Shown here one piece after another: positions 1-10,419 of a stretch of 31,003 bases of DNA. This DNA is from Arthrobacter sp. (GTDB lineage: Bacteria; Actinomycetota; Actinomycetes; Actinomycetales; Micrococcaceae). Location: NCBI GenBank assembly GCA_018260285.1, contig JAGLBH010000003.1:1-31003 (forward strand). Direction: 5' to 3'. Positions within the stretch are counted from its first letter, which is position 1. Every line of letters begins with the position of its first letter. The position numbers were made by a program, and so were the translations under genes. A model generated the notes under the pieces. That model worked only from the letters and a program-made list of their open reading frames with translations. It searched no databases and was not told the DNA's origin.

Positions 1-1032
1 GTCGATCGCGGCGAGGGCCTCCCCCGCGTCGGCGCGGATGCCGAGAGCCGGGCGGTTGGACTCGAGCACGCGCGGCTCGGCGTCGATCTGGATGAGGCGG
101 CCCCGCGGCTCGAGGGTGAAGTAGTTGCTCGTCACCTCGCCGAGGGACGTGCCGATCGCGATGAGCACGTCGGCGTCCTCGAGGACGTCCGTCGTGTACC
201 GGTCTTCGATCCACGACTGGAGGGAGAGCTCGTGGTTCCACGGGAAGGCGCCGTTGCCGCCGGGCGAGCAGATGACCGGGGCGCCGAGCTTCTCGGCGAT
301 CGAGAGGAGCGAGGCCTCAGCGCCGCCGCGCCGCACGCCGCCGCCAGCGATGATCGCTGGTCGCTTGGCGTCCTTGAGCCAGGAGATGGCCTCGCGCACG
401 AGCTCCACGCGGGGCGGGTTCTCTGCGGAGACCGCGAGGGCGTCCTCCACGCGGGGCACGATCGTCTTGTCGAGGAGCACGTCCTGCGGGACCTCGATCC
501 AGACCGGGCCCATCGGCGTCGAGATCGCCTCGGTCCACGCGTCCTGAATGGCGGAGGGAATGCCGGAGGCGTGCTGGACGAGCCGCTGGCTCTTCGTCAC
601 GTTGGACGCGGAGAGCTTCTGGTCGTCGAGCTGGTGGAGCATGCCCTTGCGGCGCGCGCCGATGCCGGCCACGGGGATCTGGGAGGCGACGACGATCATC
701 GGCACGCCCGTCGCATAGGCCTCCTGGAGTCCCGCGAGCGCCGTGAGGGCGCCGGGGCCCGTGGAGAGGAAGAGGACGCCGACCTCCCCTGTGGCGCGCG
801 AGTAGCCGTCGGCAGCGAAGGCCGCGTTGTTCTCCACGCGGGAGGAGATGAAGTGCAGGTTGGAGCGGGAGAGCGCGTCGAAGAGGCCGAGGGCGTGCTG
901 CCCCGGGATCCCGAAGACGGTCTTCGCCCCGAGCGCCTCGAGGGTCTCGATGACGAGGTCCCCGCCGTTGCGCTGCGTGGACGGGTCCACCGTGGAGGTG
1001 AGGCCCTCGGATGCGTGGGGTGCTTCAGACAT
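1..1032 (-). CDS. Thiamine-diphosphate-dependent enzyme, acetolactate synthase-like (3' end outside window)
   Basis: The visible 344 residues are the N-terminal and central domains of a ThDP-dependent enzyme of the acetolactate synthase/decarboxylase superfamily; the C-terminal ThDP-binding domain lies beyond the left edge. Near residue 65 the motif RVENNAAFAADGYSR carries the glutamate that activates the cofactor in this family, followed by STGPGALT. The ATG overlaps the stop of the upstream ureohydrolase (TAATG), and AAGGAG sits 7 nt before it, so the two are translationally coupled. Because the partner hydrolyses a guanidino compound, a 2-ketoarginine decarboxylase (AruI-like) role is possible, but substrate cannot be read from this half. 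A generic acetolactate synthase is less likely because no small regulatory subunit is adjacent. Confidence 0.85.
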   Translation of the reverse strand, partial: MSEAPHASEGLTSTVDPSTQRNGGDLVIETLEALGAKTVFGIPGQHALGLFDALSRSNLHFISSRVENNAAFAADGYSRATGEVGVLFLSTGPGALTALAGLQEAYATGVPMIVVASQIPVAGIGARRKGMLHQLDDQKLSASNVTKSQRLVQHASGIPSAIQDAWTEAISTPMGPVWIEVPQDVLLDKTIVPRVEDALAVSAENPPRVELVREAISWLKDAKRPAIIAGGGVRRGGAEASLLSIAEKLGAPVICSPGGNGAFPWNHELSLQSWIEDRYTTDVLEDADVLIAIGTSLGEVTSNYFTLEPRGRLIQIDAEPRVLESNRPALGIRADAGEALAAID

Positions 1033-2033
1033 TACTTGGCTCCTTCTGCGGAGTCGGTGTTCTCGGAGGCCGCGCGCTCGGAGAGCAGCGTGACGAGGTC
1101 GTAGGCCACGTGGCTGGCGGCGACGCCGGTCAGCTCGGCGTGGTCGTAGGCCGGGGAGACTTCGACGACGTCGGCCCCGATGAGGTTGGTGCCGCGCAGG
1201 CCGCGGATGATCTCGAGGAGCTCGCGGCTGGTGATGCCGCCGGCCTCGGGGGTGCCCGTGCCGGGGGCGTGAGCCGGGTCCAGCACGTCGATGTCCACCG
1301 AGATGTAGAGCGGGCGGTCCCCGATGCGGTCCTTGAGCTTGTCCACGATCTCCTGGACGCCCTGGTAGTAGACGTCCGAGCTCGTGACGATGCCGAAGCC
1401 GAAGCGGCGGTCGTCCTCAAGGTCCTTCTTGCCGTAGAGCGGCCCGCGGGTGCCGACGTGGCTGATCGCGTCCGTGTCCAGCAGCCCCTCTTCAACGGCC
1501 CGGCGGAACGGGGTGCCGTGCGTGTACTCGGCGCCGAAGTAGGTGTCCCAGGTGTCCAGGTGGGCGTCGAAGTGGAGCAGGGCCACGGGCTCCCCGGCGC
1601 GCTCCTTGGCGGCGCGCAGGAGGGGCAGGGCCACGGTGTGGTCCCCGCCGAGCGTCAGAAGGCGGGTGCCGTTCTGGGTCAGCTCGAGCGCGCTGTCCTG
1701 GATCATCTCCAGGGCCTCGTTGATGTTGAACGGGTTGACGGACATGTCCCCGGCGTCGGCCACCTGGGCGGCGGCGAACGGCGAGAAGTCCTGAGCCGGG
1801 TTGTACGGCCGCAGCAGGCGCGAGGACTCGCGCACATGGTTGGCTCCGAACCGCGCGCCTGGGCGGTAGGAGACTCCTGAGTCGAAGGGAATGCCAACGA
1901 CGGCGACGTCTGCGTGGCTGACCTGGTCCAGGCGGGGAAGCCGGGCGAACGTGGCCGGCCCTGCGTAGCGTGGAATGAGGGAGGAGTCGACGGGCCCGAG
2001 TCGGCCGCCCTCCTCGATGCGCACTTCTTTCAC
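1032..2033 (-). CDS. speB: Agmatinase / guanidinobutyrase-family ureohydrolase
   Basis: A 333-residue arginase-superfamily enzyme that would hydrolyse a guanidino compound (agmatine or 4-guanidinobutyrate) to an amine and urea in the cytoplasm. All Mn-binding motifs are present: GGDH (H132), DAHLD (D156, H158, D160) and DIDVLDP (D247, D249), followed by APGTGTPE. I chose the GTG at 2033 because AGGAG lies 7 nt upstream; an upstream in-frame start would add 19 residues of non-conserved sequence. Its stop overlaps the start of the ThDP enzyme. The speB label is family-level only: arginine-transaminase-route guanidinobutyrases look the same, and the neighbouring ThDP enzyme favours that pathway slightly. 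Confidence 0.9.
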   Translation of the reverse strand: MKEVRIEEGGRLGPVDSSLIPRYAGPATFARLPRLDQVSHADVAVVGIPFDSGVSYRPGARFGANHVRESSRLLRPYNPAQDFSPFAAAQVADAGDMSVNPFNINEALEMIQDSALELTQNGTRLLTLGGDHTVALPLLRAAKERAGEPVALLHFDAHLDTWDTYFGAEYTHGTPFRRAVEEGLLDTDAISHVGTRGPLYGKKDLEDDRRFGFGIVTSSDVYYQGVQEIVDKLKDRIGDRPLYISVDIDVLDPAHAPGTGTPEAGGITSRELLEIIRGLRGTNLIGADVVEVSPAYDHAELTGVAASHVAYDLVTLLSERAASENTDSAEGAK

Positions 2034-2052
2034 GTGTCTTCTCCTAGCGTTC

Positions 2053-2116
2053 CCGGGCTGTGCCCGGCATCGAGGGCCTTGGCACTGCACCAGAGCAGCC
2101 TCGTTCCCCTATTTTA
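2053..2116 (-). promoter_or_regulatory. Putative promoter and leader hairpin of the ureohydrolase operon
   Basis: On the minus strand TAAAAT (2116-2111) is a good -10 box; no convincing -35 is visible. The predicted leader is about 70 nt and contains a hairpin, CCGGGC-TGT-GCCCGG on the plus strand (2053-2067), ending 7 nt before the AGGAG ribosome site. It could affect translation, but no known riboswitch class is recognisable. Confidence 0.35.
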
Positions 2117-2178
2117 GGGCGGCTGGGTTTGAGGTTTGTTCGCTGTCACATTCGCGGCTCGTGTTGTACCGCGTCCGC

Positions 2179-2184
2179 TACGCT
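2179..2184 (+). promoter_or_regulatory. Candidate leaderless -10 box for the GNAT gene
   Basis: TACGCT fits the TANNNT consensus and ends 7 nt before the ATG at 2192. That spacing places the transcript start at the start codon. No ribosome-binding site is visible, which supports a leaderless mRNA. No clear -35. Confidence 0.4.
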
Positions 2185-2191
2185 GTTCGCC

Positions 2192-2752
2192 ATGATGAAG
2201 CTGATCGCCCCGACCGCCGCCCTGCACGCCTCGTGGCTGGAGAACCTCGACGAATGGGGCGGCATCCAGCAGGACGGCGCCGGGGTGCGCCGCGCCGAGG
2301 CGAAGGGCCTTGACCTGCGCAGCGCTGAGGACTTCGGCACGTGGGTGGACACGCTTCGCGCGGATGAGCGCCCCGGCTCCCATCTCCCCGAGGGCTATGC
2401 TCCCTCGATCGTCCGCTGGGCCGTGGAGAACGACGACTACCTCGGGGCGATCCAGCTGCGCAGCGCGCTGGTCAGCCGGAGCCTGCAGGAGCTCTCCGGC
2501 CACATCGGCTACAGCGTGCGCCCTTCGGCTCGGCGTCGCGGAGTGGCCACCTTCATGCTGCGCTCCATGCTGGAGACCGCCATGGACCAGGGCCTGGAGA
2601 AGGTGCTCATCACGTGCGACGACTCCAACGAGGCATCGCGACGCACGATCGAGGCCGCTGGCGGCGTGCTGGAATCGGTGCGCCAGCCGGACGACTTCGC
2701 TCGCGAGCTGGGCTACCCGAACCCGCTGAGGCGCTATTGGATCACCCTCTGA
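2192..2752 (+). CDS. GNAT-family N-acetyltransferase
   Basis: A 186-residue acetyl-CoA-dependent acetyltransferase; the acceptor is unknown. The acetyl-CoA-binding motif A is clear near residues 110-130: GHIGYSVRPSARRRGVA, with R-x-x-G-x-A, followed by the helix TFMLRSMLETAMDQGLEKV. Motif B follows with CDDSNEASRRTIEAAGG, the usual pattern in which an Asn and a following helix complete the fold. The start is the first of two adjacent ATGs, placed 7 nt after a -10 box, with no Shine-Dalgarno sequence. The gene is divergent from the ureohydrolase operon (158 bp between starts), so shared regulation is possible but not shown. The length is typical of small-molecule GNATs such as those that modify antibiotics or amino acids. 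Confidence 0.85.
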   Translation: MMKLIAPTAALHASWLENLDEWGGIQQDGAGVRRAEAKGLDLRSAEDFGTWVDTLRADERPGSHLPEGYAPSIVRWAVENDDYLGAIQLRSALVSRSLQELSGHIGYSVRPSARRRGVATFMLRSMLETAMDQGLEKVLITCDDSNEASRRTIEAAGGVLESVRQPDDFARELGYPNPLRRYWITL

Positions 2753-2807
2753 GGGGAGATCCTCCTCACTCCTCCCCCTGCCGGCCAAATTCTGACGGCA
2801 ACCTAAG

Positions 2808-2837
2808 TTTTCAGTCCCCCCTCGACCGGCGTATTGT
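2808..2837 (+). promoter_or_regulatory. Promoter of the APC permease, leaderless-type
   Basis: TTTTCA (2808-2813, four of six matches to TTGACA), an 18-bp spacer, then TATTGT (2832-2837). The GTG at 2846 begins 8 nt after the -10 box, so the transcript probably starts at or next to the start codon. Confidence 0.5.
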
Positions 2838-2845
2838 CATCCCTC

Positions 2846-4822
<1,977 letters not shown>

Positions 4823-4848
4823 CCTTCCCGATTCTTCGGGGCCGGCAG

Positions 4849-4854
4849 TACACT
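4849..4854 (+). promoter_or_regulatory. Candidate leaderless -10 box for the symporter
   Basis: TACACT fits TANNNT and ends 6 nt before the ATG at 4861. There is no Shine-Dalgarno sequence in the 38-nt gap after the upstream gene, so the symporter is probably transcribed separately and translated leaderless. Confidence 0.4.
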
Positions 4855-4860
4855 CAGTGC

Positions 4861-6414
4861 ATGACCCCAGCCACTGCAGTCAACACCGCCATTGTTGTCC
4901 TCTACCTCGTCGCCATGCTCGGCTTCGGGTTCTGGGGCAGGAGCCGCACCACGGACCAGTCTGACTATCTGGTGGCCGGCCGACGGCTGGGGCCCTTCGT
5001 CTACACGGGGACCATGGCTGCGGTGGTCCTCGGCGGGGCCTCCACCGTGGGCGGCGTCGGCCTGGGCTACAAGATGGGCCTGTCCGGCATGTGGCTCGTC
5101 GTGGCGATCGGCGTGGGCGTGCTCCTCCTCAGCCTGGCCTTCTCGGGGACCATCTCGCGGCTGAGGATCTACACCGTCTCCGACATGCTCTCCCTGAGGT
5201 ACGGCTCGGGGGCCACGCGCTTCTCCGGCGTCGTCATGTTCCTCTACACGATCGCCCTGGCCGTGACGAGCACGGGCGCCTACGGAACCGTGCTCCATGT
5301 GCTGCTCGGCTGGGACCGATGGCTGTGCGTCCTCGCGGGAGGAGCCGTGGTGCTCGTCTACTCGGTGGTGGGCGGAATGTGGTCCATCACGCTGGCGGAT
5401 CAGGCCCAGTTCTTCATCAAGACCATCGGCATCTTCTTCCTCATGCTCCCGCTCGTGCTGGCCAGGGCAGGCGGCTTCGACGGCATCCGCGAGCGGCTGG
5501 GCGACTCCTACTTCCAGCTCATCGGCACTGCCGAGCACGGAGCGGACGGGCAGACGATCCTCACCTGGTTCCTCGTCTACACGCTGGGCCTGCTCATCGG
5601 GCAGGACATCTGGCAGCGGGTCTTCACGGCCCGCTCCAGCCGAGTGGCCACGTTCGGCGGGGCGGCGGCCGGGATCTACTGCATCCTGTACGGCGCGGCT
5701 GGCGCGGTCATCGGCATGGGCGCCCACGCTGTTCTGGGCGACGGGATCAAGGCGCGTGACGACGTCTATGCCGAGGTCGCCAACACCATCCTCCCCGTGG
5801 GCGTCGGCGGGTTTGTCCTGGCGGCTGGCATTGCGGCGATGATGTCCACGGCGTCAGGCGCGCTCATCGCTGCGGCCACGGTCGGGCGCAATGACGTGCT
5901 TCCTCTCCTCACGGGGCGCCGGAACCTCACGGAGTCCGACGACGCCGGCCGGTCTGCCGCTCCCCGCACTGCCCCGGACTCCCCCGCAGGGGAGGCTCAC
6001 GACGAGATTTCCGGCAACCGCGCCTGGGTTCTCGCCGTGGGGGCGGTGGTCCTGGGGATCTCCGCCCTCATGGCAGCGGATGCCAACGGCAAGGATCTCG
6101 TCATCGCCTGCCTGACCGTGGCCTACGACCTGCTGGTCGGCGGTCTGCTCGTCGCCATTGTGGGCGGATTCGTCTGGAAGCGCGGCACGGGAGCGGGCGC
6201 CGCGGCGGCGATGATCGGCGGCATGGCGGCCACTCTGGCGGCCATGGGGGTCTACTCCTCCACGCTGGGCTCGCTCCTGGACGGCATCCTGGCCAATGAG
6301 CCGATCTACTGGGGGCTGGGCGTCTCGGCGGTGCTCTACGTCGTCGTCTCCTTGACGTCGGCGCCCACTCCGGAGGCGATCCGGCAGGAGTGGCGCCGCC
6401 GGCTGACGCGGTAA
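4861..6414 (+). CDS. Sodium:solute symporter (SSS family)
   Basis: A 517-residue membrane protein with the helix pattern of the SSS family (PutP/PanF relatives), which couples inward Na+ to uptake of a small organic solute. Family signatures include SDYLVAGRRLGPFVYTGTM near residues 34-52, YTVSDMLSLRYG near 103-114, and ADQAQFFIKT near 180. About 12-13 hydrophobic segments are visible. A charged cytoplasmic loop at about residues 350-385 (NLTESDDAGRS ... GEAHDEISGNR) separates the last four helices from the rest. Its position near a ureohydrolase suggests a guanidino compound, urea or amine as substrate, but two unrelated genes intervene, so this is weak. Confidence 0.88.
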   Translation: MTPATAVNTAIVVLYLVAMLGFGFWGRSRTTDQSDYLVAGRRLGPFVYTGTMAAVVLGGASTVGGVGLGYKMGLSGMWLVVAIGVGVLLLSLAFSGTISRLRIYTVSDMLSLRYGSGATRFSGVVMFLYTIALAVTSTGAYGTVLHVLLGWDRWLCVLAGGAVVLVYSVVGGMWSITLADQAQFFIKTIGIFFLMLPLVLARAGGFDGIRERLGDSYFQLIGTAEHGADGQTILTWFLVYTLGLLIGQDIWQRVFTARSSRVATFGGAAAGIYCILYGAAGAVIGMGAHAVLGDGIKARDDVYAEVANTILPVGVGGFVLAAGIAAMMSTASGALIAAATVGRNDVLPLLTGRRNLTESDDAGRSAAPRTAPDSPAGEAHDEISGNRAWVLAVGAVVLGISALMAADANGKDLVIACLTVAYDLLVGGLLVAIVGGFVWKRGTGAGAAAAMIGGMAATLAAMGVYSSTLGSLLDGILANEPIYWGLGVSAVLYVVVSLTSAPTPEAIRQEWRRRLTR

Positions 6415-6422
6415 ACGATTCA

Positions 6423-6450
6423 TCGACCGTCTTTGGGGAAATGCTATTCT
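6423..6450 (+). promoter_or_regulatory. Promoter of the Ser-rich lipoprotein gene
   Basis: TCGACC (6423-6428), a 16-bp spacer and TATTCT (6445-6450). The predicted transcript starts near 6457, leaving about 30 nt before the TTG start at 6488 with GAGGAG at 6477-6482. This excludes the upstream TTG at 6433 as a start. Confidence 0.5.
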
Positions 6451-6487
6451 GAACGCCACGCCCAGTCTCACCTCCCGAGGAGTCCCA

Positions 6488-7305
6488 TTGTCCTTCTTCA
6501 CCCGCCGACCTTTCACTCAGGCTTCCTCTGTAGCCGCGATGGCGGCTGCTCAAGCTCCTCTGCGCCGACGGCCGCCCCCGCCAGCTCCGCCACGTCCTCC
6601 GCCCCAGCTGCGTCCTCCCCCTCGGCCTCGTCTGCGACGCCGACCGCCAGCACCTCGGCCTCCTCCTCGGCCTCCTCCAGCCCCAAGGCCAGCGCGTCGA
6701 GCTCCACCCCCTCGTCCCCCGCCCCGAGCTCTGCGCAGCCGAAGCCCTCGACGAGCTCTCCCGCAGCCCCGTCTCAGACCCCCACTGCGCCGCAGGCGCC
6801 GGCCCTTCCCGCCGGGATGGCGCTTCACACGTTTGCCAACAACGGTGTGACGATGGGCATCCCGTCTGCCTGGAGCGCCCTCTCGGAGGACGATTCCTCC
6901 GCCTCCTTCAAGACCACGGGCGGCGCGAATCTGACTGTCGCCGCGACCCGGGCCGCCCAGGTGGACACCCGCGTGCTCACCGTGCTGGAGCAGCCAGGAT
7001 TCATGCGCTCCGTCGCCTATGAGGGTGTCTCCCCAGCGGATCCCACGGTCAAGATTGTCGTGTACCTCATCTACAGCCCCGCTCACGGGAAGATGATGGT
7101 GCTGGAGACGGCGTCGAACGTGGACTACTCCGGCACCGGCCCTGCAGGCACGCCGAAGGTCATGGTCTACTATTCGCGCGAGCTGCCCGACCCGCAGGGC
7201 ACCCTGACAGAGGCCGACCTCGACGCGCAGGGCGTCCAGTTCGTCCAGTCTCGTGCAGGCCAGGAGTCCCTCGCGGTTCTCAACACGGTCAAGACCGCAC
7301 GGTAG
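6488..7305 (+). CDS. Ser/Ala/Pro-rich lipoprotein, signal peptide out of frame by one base
   Basis: A predicted surface lipoprotein of unknown function. Translation from TTG 6488 (after GAGGAG) gives MSFFTRRPFTQASSVAAMA, a basic then moderately hydrophobic leader. The rest of the protein is in another frame and begins GCSSSSAPTAAP. Restoring one G near 6540-6546 joins them as ...VAAMAGCSSSS, with MAGC as a good lipobox. Then come about 90 residues of Ser/Ala/Pro/Thr spacer that would span the cell wall, and a 165-residue folded domain (NNGVTMGIPSAWSAL at its start, VKIVVYLIY in the middle). The domain has the general look of PsbP/LpqN-like lipoproteins, but I cannot assign it. The gap is either a sequencing error or a real inactivating deletion. 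Confidence 0.6.
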
Positions 7306-7395
7306 GCCCCAACACTCCCCTGCCACCCGGAGAAAGCGGCGGGTTTAGACGCGGGCAATAGGCATCAGGGGAAGGTCAGGGAAGAATGGAGGGCG

Positions 7396-8484
7396 ATGAG
7401 CACTCAGACCCCCACGCCCCAGGAAATCAAGCGGTGGAACCGCTATCTCGCCGACGAAATCGCGGAAGGGGACCTGTACCGCAAGCTGGCTGAGAAGAAG
7501 ACCGGCGAGGACAAGGCCATCCTCGAAGGGCTCGCCGCCGCCGAGGAGCGCCACGCAGAGCACTGGCGCACCCTCCTGGGGCCGCACGTCGCCAAGCGCC
7601 GCCCGAGCCTGCGCCGCCTGCTCATGCGCATCATGGCCTCGGTCTTCGGCTCCGTGTTCGTCCTGGCCCTGGCCCAGCGCGCCGAGGGCGACTCCCCCTA
7701 CGCACGCGAGTCCGCCGCCACGCCGCAGATGGCCGCCGACGAGATGATCCACGAGGAGATCGTGCGCGGCCTGGCCACGCGAGGCCGCAACGCCCTCTCG
7801 AGCAACTTCCGCGCCGCGGTGTTCGGCATGAATGACGGCCTCGTCTCCAACCTGGCGCTTGTGCTGGGCATCGGGGCCACGGGGGTGAGCTCCGGCGTCG
7901 TTCTCTTCACCGGTTTCGCAGGGCTCTTGGCAGGCGCCCTGTCCATGGGCGCGGGCGAGTACATTTCGGTGCGCTCCCAGATCGAGCTGCTCGGCGCGTC
8001 GAAGCCCACCCAGGTGACGCTCAAGGCCGCCCCGGATCTCAGCCTGGACAGCAACGAGCTGGAGCTGGTCTACCGCGCCCGCGGCATGAGCCGAGAGGAC
8101 GCGCATCACCGCGCCATGGAGCGCCTCGGCTTCCTGGACTGCGACTGCGACCGCAGCCTCTCCCACCGCCCCGAGGAGAAGCCGGACGAGGAGGAGTCAG
8201 AGCTCGTCGGCACGAGCATGGGCGTGGCGATCTCCAGCTTCATCTTCTTCGCCTCGGGCGCGTTCGTGCCGATCATCCCGTACCTCTTCGGGGCCACGGG
8301 CCTCACCGGGGTCGTGGCCTCGGCCGTCCTCGTGGCATTCTCGCTGCTCCTCACGGGCGGCATCGGCGGCGTGCTCTCCGGCCAGGCGCCGCTCAAGCCG
8401 GGCCTGCGCCAGATGCTCATCGGCCTCGGCGCCGCGTCCGTGACGTACCTCATCGGCACGCTCTTCGGCGCGAACATCCACTAG
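7396..8484 (+). CDS. VIT1/CCC1-family transporter with N-terminal ferritin-like domain
   Basis: A 362-residue membrane protein combining two modules. Residues about 1-130 form a ferritin/rubrerythrin-like helical domain with Glu and His residues in metal-binding spacing (DEIAEGDLYRKLAE; AAAEERHAEHW; EMIHEEI). Residues about 140-362 form a VIT1/CCC1 domain, starting AAVFGMNDGLVSNLALVLG and holding five hydrophobic helices. VIT/CCC1 proteins export Fe2+ or Mn2+ from the cytoplasm; the attached ferritin-like part would bind the metal. The linker has CDCDR, another possible metal site. The ATG follows GGAGGG closely. The stop TAG shares the CTAG at 8481-8484 with the convergent LOG-like gene. Confidence 0.88.
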   Translation: MSTQTPTPQEIKRWNRYLADEIAEGDLYRKLAEKKTGEDKAILEGLAAAEERHAEHWRTLLGPHVAKRRPSLRRLLMRIMASVFGSVFVLALAQRAEGDSPYARESAATPQMAADEMIHEEIVRGLATRGRNALSSNFRAAVFGMNDGLVSNLALVLGIGATGVSSGVVLFTGFAGLLAGALSMGAGEYISVRSQIELLGASKPTQVTLKAAPDLSLDSNELELVYRARGMSREDAHHRAMERLGFLDCDCDRSLSHRPEEKPDEEESELVGTSMGVAISSFIFFASGAFVPIIPYLFGATGLTGVVASAVLVAFSLLLTGGIGGVLSGQAPLKPGLRQMLIGLGAASVTYLIGTLFGANIH

Positions 8485-9623
8485 GACCGCAGAACCCCCA
8501 CAGCCTCATCCACCGAGTCCACGAGGAAGACGGCCTTCTCCATGGGCCGGCCCTTCGCCAGAGCGGAGAGGAGGGGCCAGACTGGCAGCGTCGTCGTCCA
8601 GTACTCCCTGCCCACGAGAATCATGGGGCTGACCGCCTCGGGCGAGGAGGCGTAGTAGTTCTCGCACGCGTCCTGGAAGACCTCCTGGACGGTGCCCCCG
8701 GCGCCGGGGAGGAAGACGATGCCGCCGGAGCAGATCTCCAGGAGGATGGCTTCGCGCTGGGCGTTGGCGAAGTACTTGACGATGTCGGTGGCGAAGGCGT
8801 TGGGCGGCTCGTGCCCGTAGAACCAGGTGGGAATGCCGAGGCTGCGCCCGCCCGTCACGCCCGCGGCGGCCAGCTCGGAGCGGACCCCGAGGGCGGCCCG
8901 CGCCCACGCGGAGACACTCGGGCGGAAGGAGGGCACTGCGGCCACGGCCTCCAGTGCGGAGTCGAGCGCCGCCGAGCCGGCCGGCTGCACGAAGGCCCCC
9001 AGGTTGGCGGCCTCCATCGCGCCCGGACCCCCGCCCGTGGCCACGGAGAATCCGGCCTCCTGGAGCTGGAACCCCAGGCGGGCGGCGGCGGCGTAGTCCT
9101 CGGACCCGCGCTCGGCGGCATGCCCGCCCATGACGCCCACGAGCGGGCCGTCCCAGCTCAGGGAGCGCAGGGTCTCCCCCATGCGGTGGTCGTGGAGGGA
9201 CATGGCGAGGGAGGCGGACTCGGACTCGCCCGCGCCCACCGCAGTGTTCTCGCAGTACCACTGGTAGATGAGGCCGTCCGGGGAGTGCTCGTACGGGGAT
9301 CCCTCCGCCACGCCTGCATAGAGGTCCTCGGGGGCGTATGCCGAGGCGCGGTAGGGGTTGAAGGGCATCTCCGCGAGCGCGGGGAAGACGAGGCCGCCCT
9401 GCTTGCGGACCGCGTCCCCGAAGCCCTCCGGCAGGGCCGTGCCGAGGAAGACGGCGCCCTTGAGGTCCAGGCCCTCCAGCGCGTCCCGGCGCTGCGTCAG
9501 GTCGATGGGCCCGATCCTCCAGCCGCCGGCGGAGGTCCCCCGTTTGGCCAGGAGGTCGAACTGCTCCAGGGCGGAGACCTCTGTGATGCGGGGCGTGCGG
9601 GAGGAGTGGGGGCTGAGTGTCAT
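8481..9623 (-). CDS. LOG-like Rossmann-fold protein (possible nucleotide phosphoribohydrolase)
   Basis: A 380-residue protein. The C-terminal 220 residues have the LOG/lysine-decarboxylase-like Rossmann pattern: GVMGGHAAERG, ATGGGPGAMEAANLG and PGAGGTVQEVFQDACENYY, where LOG enzymes have PGGxGTxxE. The key Glu is kept and Gly is replaced by Ala. LOG-family enzymes cleave nucleoside 5'-monophosphates to free base plus ribose 5-phosphate. The N-terminal 160 residues are an extension not found in the short LOG form. The gene starts 4 nt after the stop of the sugar-type ABC ATPase, with GAGGA 7 nt before its ATG, so it is the last gene of that operon. The reaction itself is unproven; the family also contains proteins without known activity. 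Confidence 0.8.
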   Translation of the reverse strand: MTLSPHSSRTPRITEVSALEQFDLLAKRGTSAGGWRIGPIDLTQRRDALEGLDLKGAVFLGTALPEGFGDAVRKQGGLVFPALAEMPFNPYRASAYAPEDLYAGVAEGSPYEHSPDGLIYQWYCENTAVGAGESESASLAMSLHDHRMGETLRSLSWDGPLVGVMGGHAAERGSEDYAAAARLGFQLQEAGFSVATGGGPGAMEAANLGAFVQPAGSAALDSALEAVAAVPSFRPSVSAWARAALGVRSELAAAGVTGGRSLGIPTWFYGHEPPNAFATDIVKYFANAQREAILLEICSGGIVFLPGAGGTVQEVFQDACENYYASSPEAVSPMILVGREYWTTTLPVWPLLSALAKGRPMEKAVFLVDSVDEAVGVLRS

Positions 9624-9627
9624 GCCC

Positions 9628-10419
9628 CTATCCTCGCCCGCCGCCGAGCTCGTGCGCCAGCGCCTCCATCTCCGCGCCGCCGGACATCGCCCGGGTCAGC
9701 TCGTCCAGGCTCACCGCCCCGCGCGTGTAGGAGGCGAGCACGGATCCGCGCTGGAGCACCACGAACCGGTCCCCGATGGGGAACGCGTGGTGGGGGTTGT
9801 GGGTGATGAAGATGACTGCGCTGCCCCGTTCGCGCGCCGCGGCAATGTGCTTGAGCACCACCCCGGCCTGCTTGACGCCGAGGGCCGCCGTCGGCTCGTC
9901 GAGAATGAGCACGCGCGCGCCGAAGTGCACGGCTCGCGCGATCGCCACGGACTGCCGCTGCCCGCCGGAGAGCTCGCCGATCGGCTGCTCCACGTCCGCC
10001 AGGTCGATGCCCATGCCGGCGAGCTCGGTGCGGGTGATCTGCCGCATCTCCTCCGCGCGCATCCGTCCGAACGCGCCGGCCAGCTCGTTGCCGAGGAAGA
10101 AGTTCCGCCACACGGACATGAGCGGCACCACCGCAAGGTCCTGGTACACGGCGGCGATCCCGGCGTCGAGCGCCTGGCGCGGAGAGGCGAAGGCCACGGG
10201 CGAGCCGTCCACGAGGTACTCCCCCGAGCTCGGCGTGATGCGCCCGGAGAGGATCTTGATGAGGGTGGACTTGCCCGCGCCGTTGTCCCCGAGCACGCAC
10301 GTCACCTCGCCCGCGCCGACCGTCAGCGAGACGTCCCGGAGCGCGTCCACCGCCCCGTACCGCTTGGAGACCTCCCTGAGCTCGACGACGCCGGGGGCCG
10401 CTTCCACTGCCTCGCTCAT
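9628..10419 (-). CDS. Sugar-type ABC transporter ATP-binding protein, single domain
   Basis: A 263-residue ATPase of an ABC importer. Walker A is GDNGAGKST, the signature is LSGGQRQS, Walker B is [11 protein letters not shown], and the switch His is in FITHNPHH. It has one nucleotide-binding domain (FrcA type) instead of the two fused domains of RbsA-type proteins, so it should act as a homodimer. The ATG at 10419 overlaps the permease stop (ATGA), with GAAGAAGG upstream, which shows translational coupling. An in-frame start further upstream would lie inside the permease and add unrelated residues. It energises the permease and binding protein encoded just upstream. Confidence 0.9.
   Translation of the reverse strand: MSEAVEAAPGVVELREVSKRYGAVDALRDVSLTVGAGEVTCVLGDNGAGKSTLIKILSGRITPSSGEYLVDGSPVAFASPRQALDAGIAAVYQDLAVVPLMSVWRNFFLGNELAGAFGRMRAEEMRQITRTELAGMGIDLADVEQPIGELSGGQRQSVAIARAVHFGARVLILDEPTAALGVKQAGVVLKHIAAARERGSAVIFITHNPHHAFPIGDRFVVLQRGSVLASYTRGAVSLDELTRAMSGGAEMEALAHELGGGRG

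Noticed and set aside
2041..2116. Guanidine riboswitch in the ureohydrolase leader
   Set aside because: There is a hairpin, but only one, and its loop lacks the ACGR motif of the guanidine-II class; no guanidine-I or -III pattern seen.
6433..6487. TTG at 6433 as the lipoprotein start
   Set aside because: It lies upstream of the -10 box TATTCT and would give no usable signal peptide.
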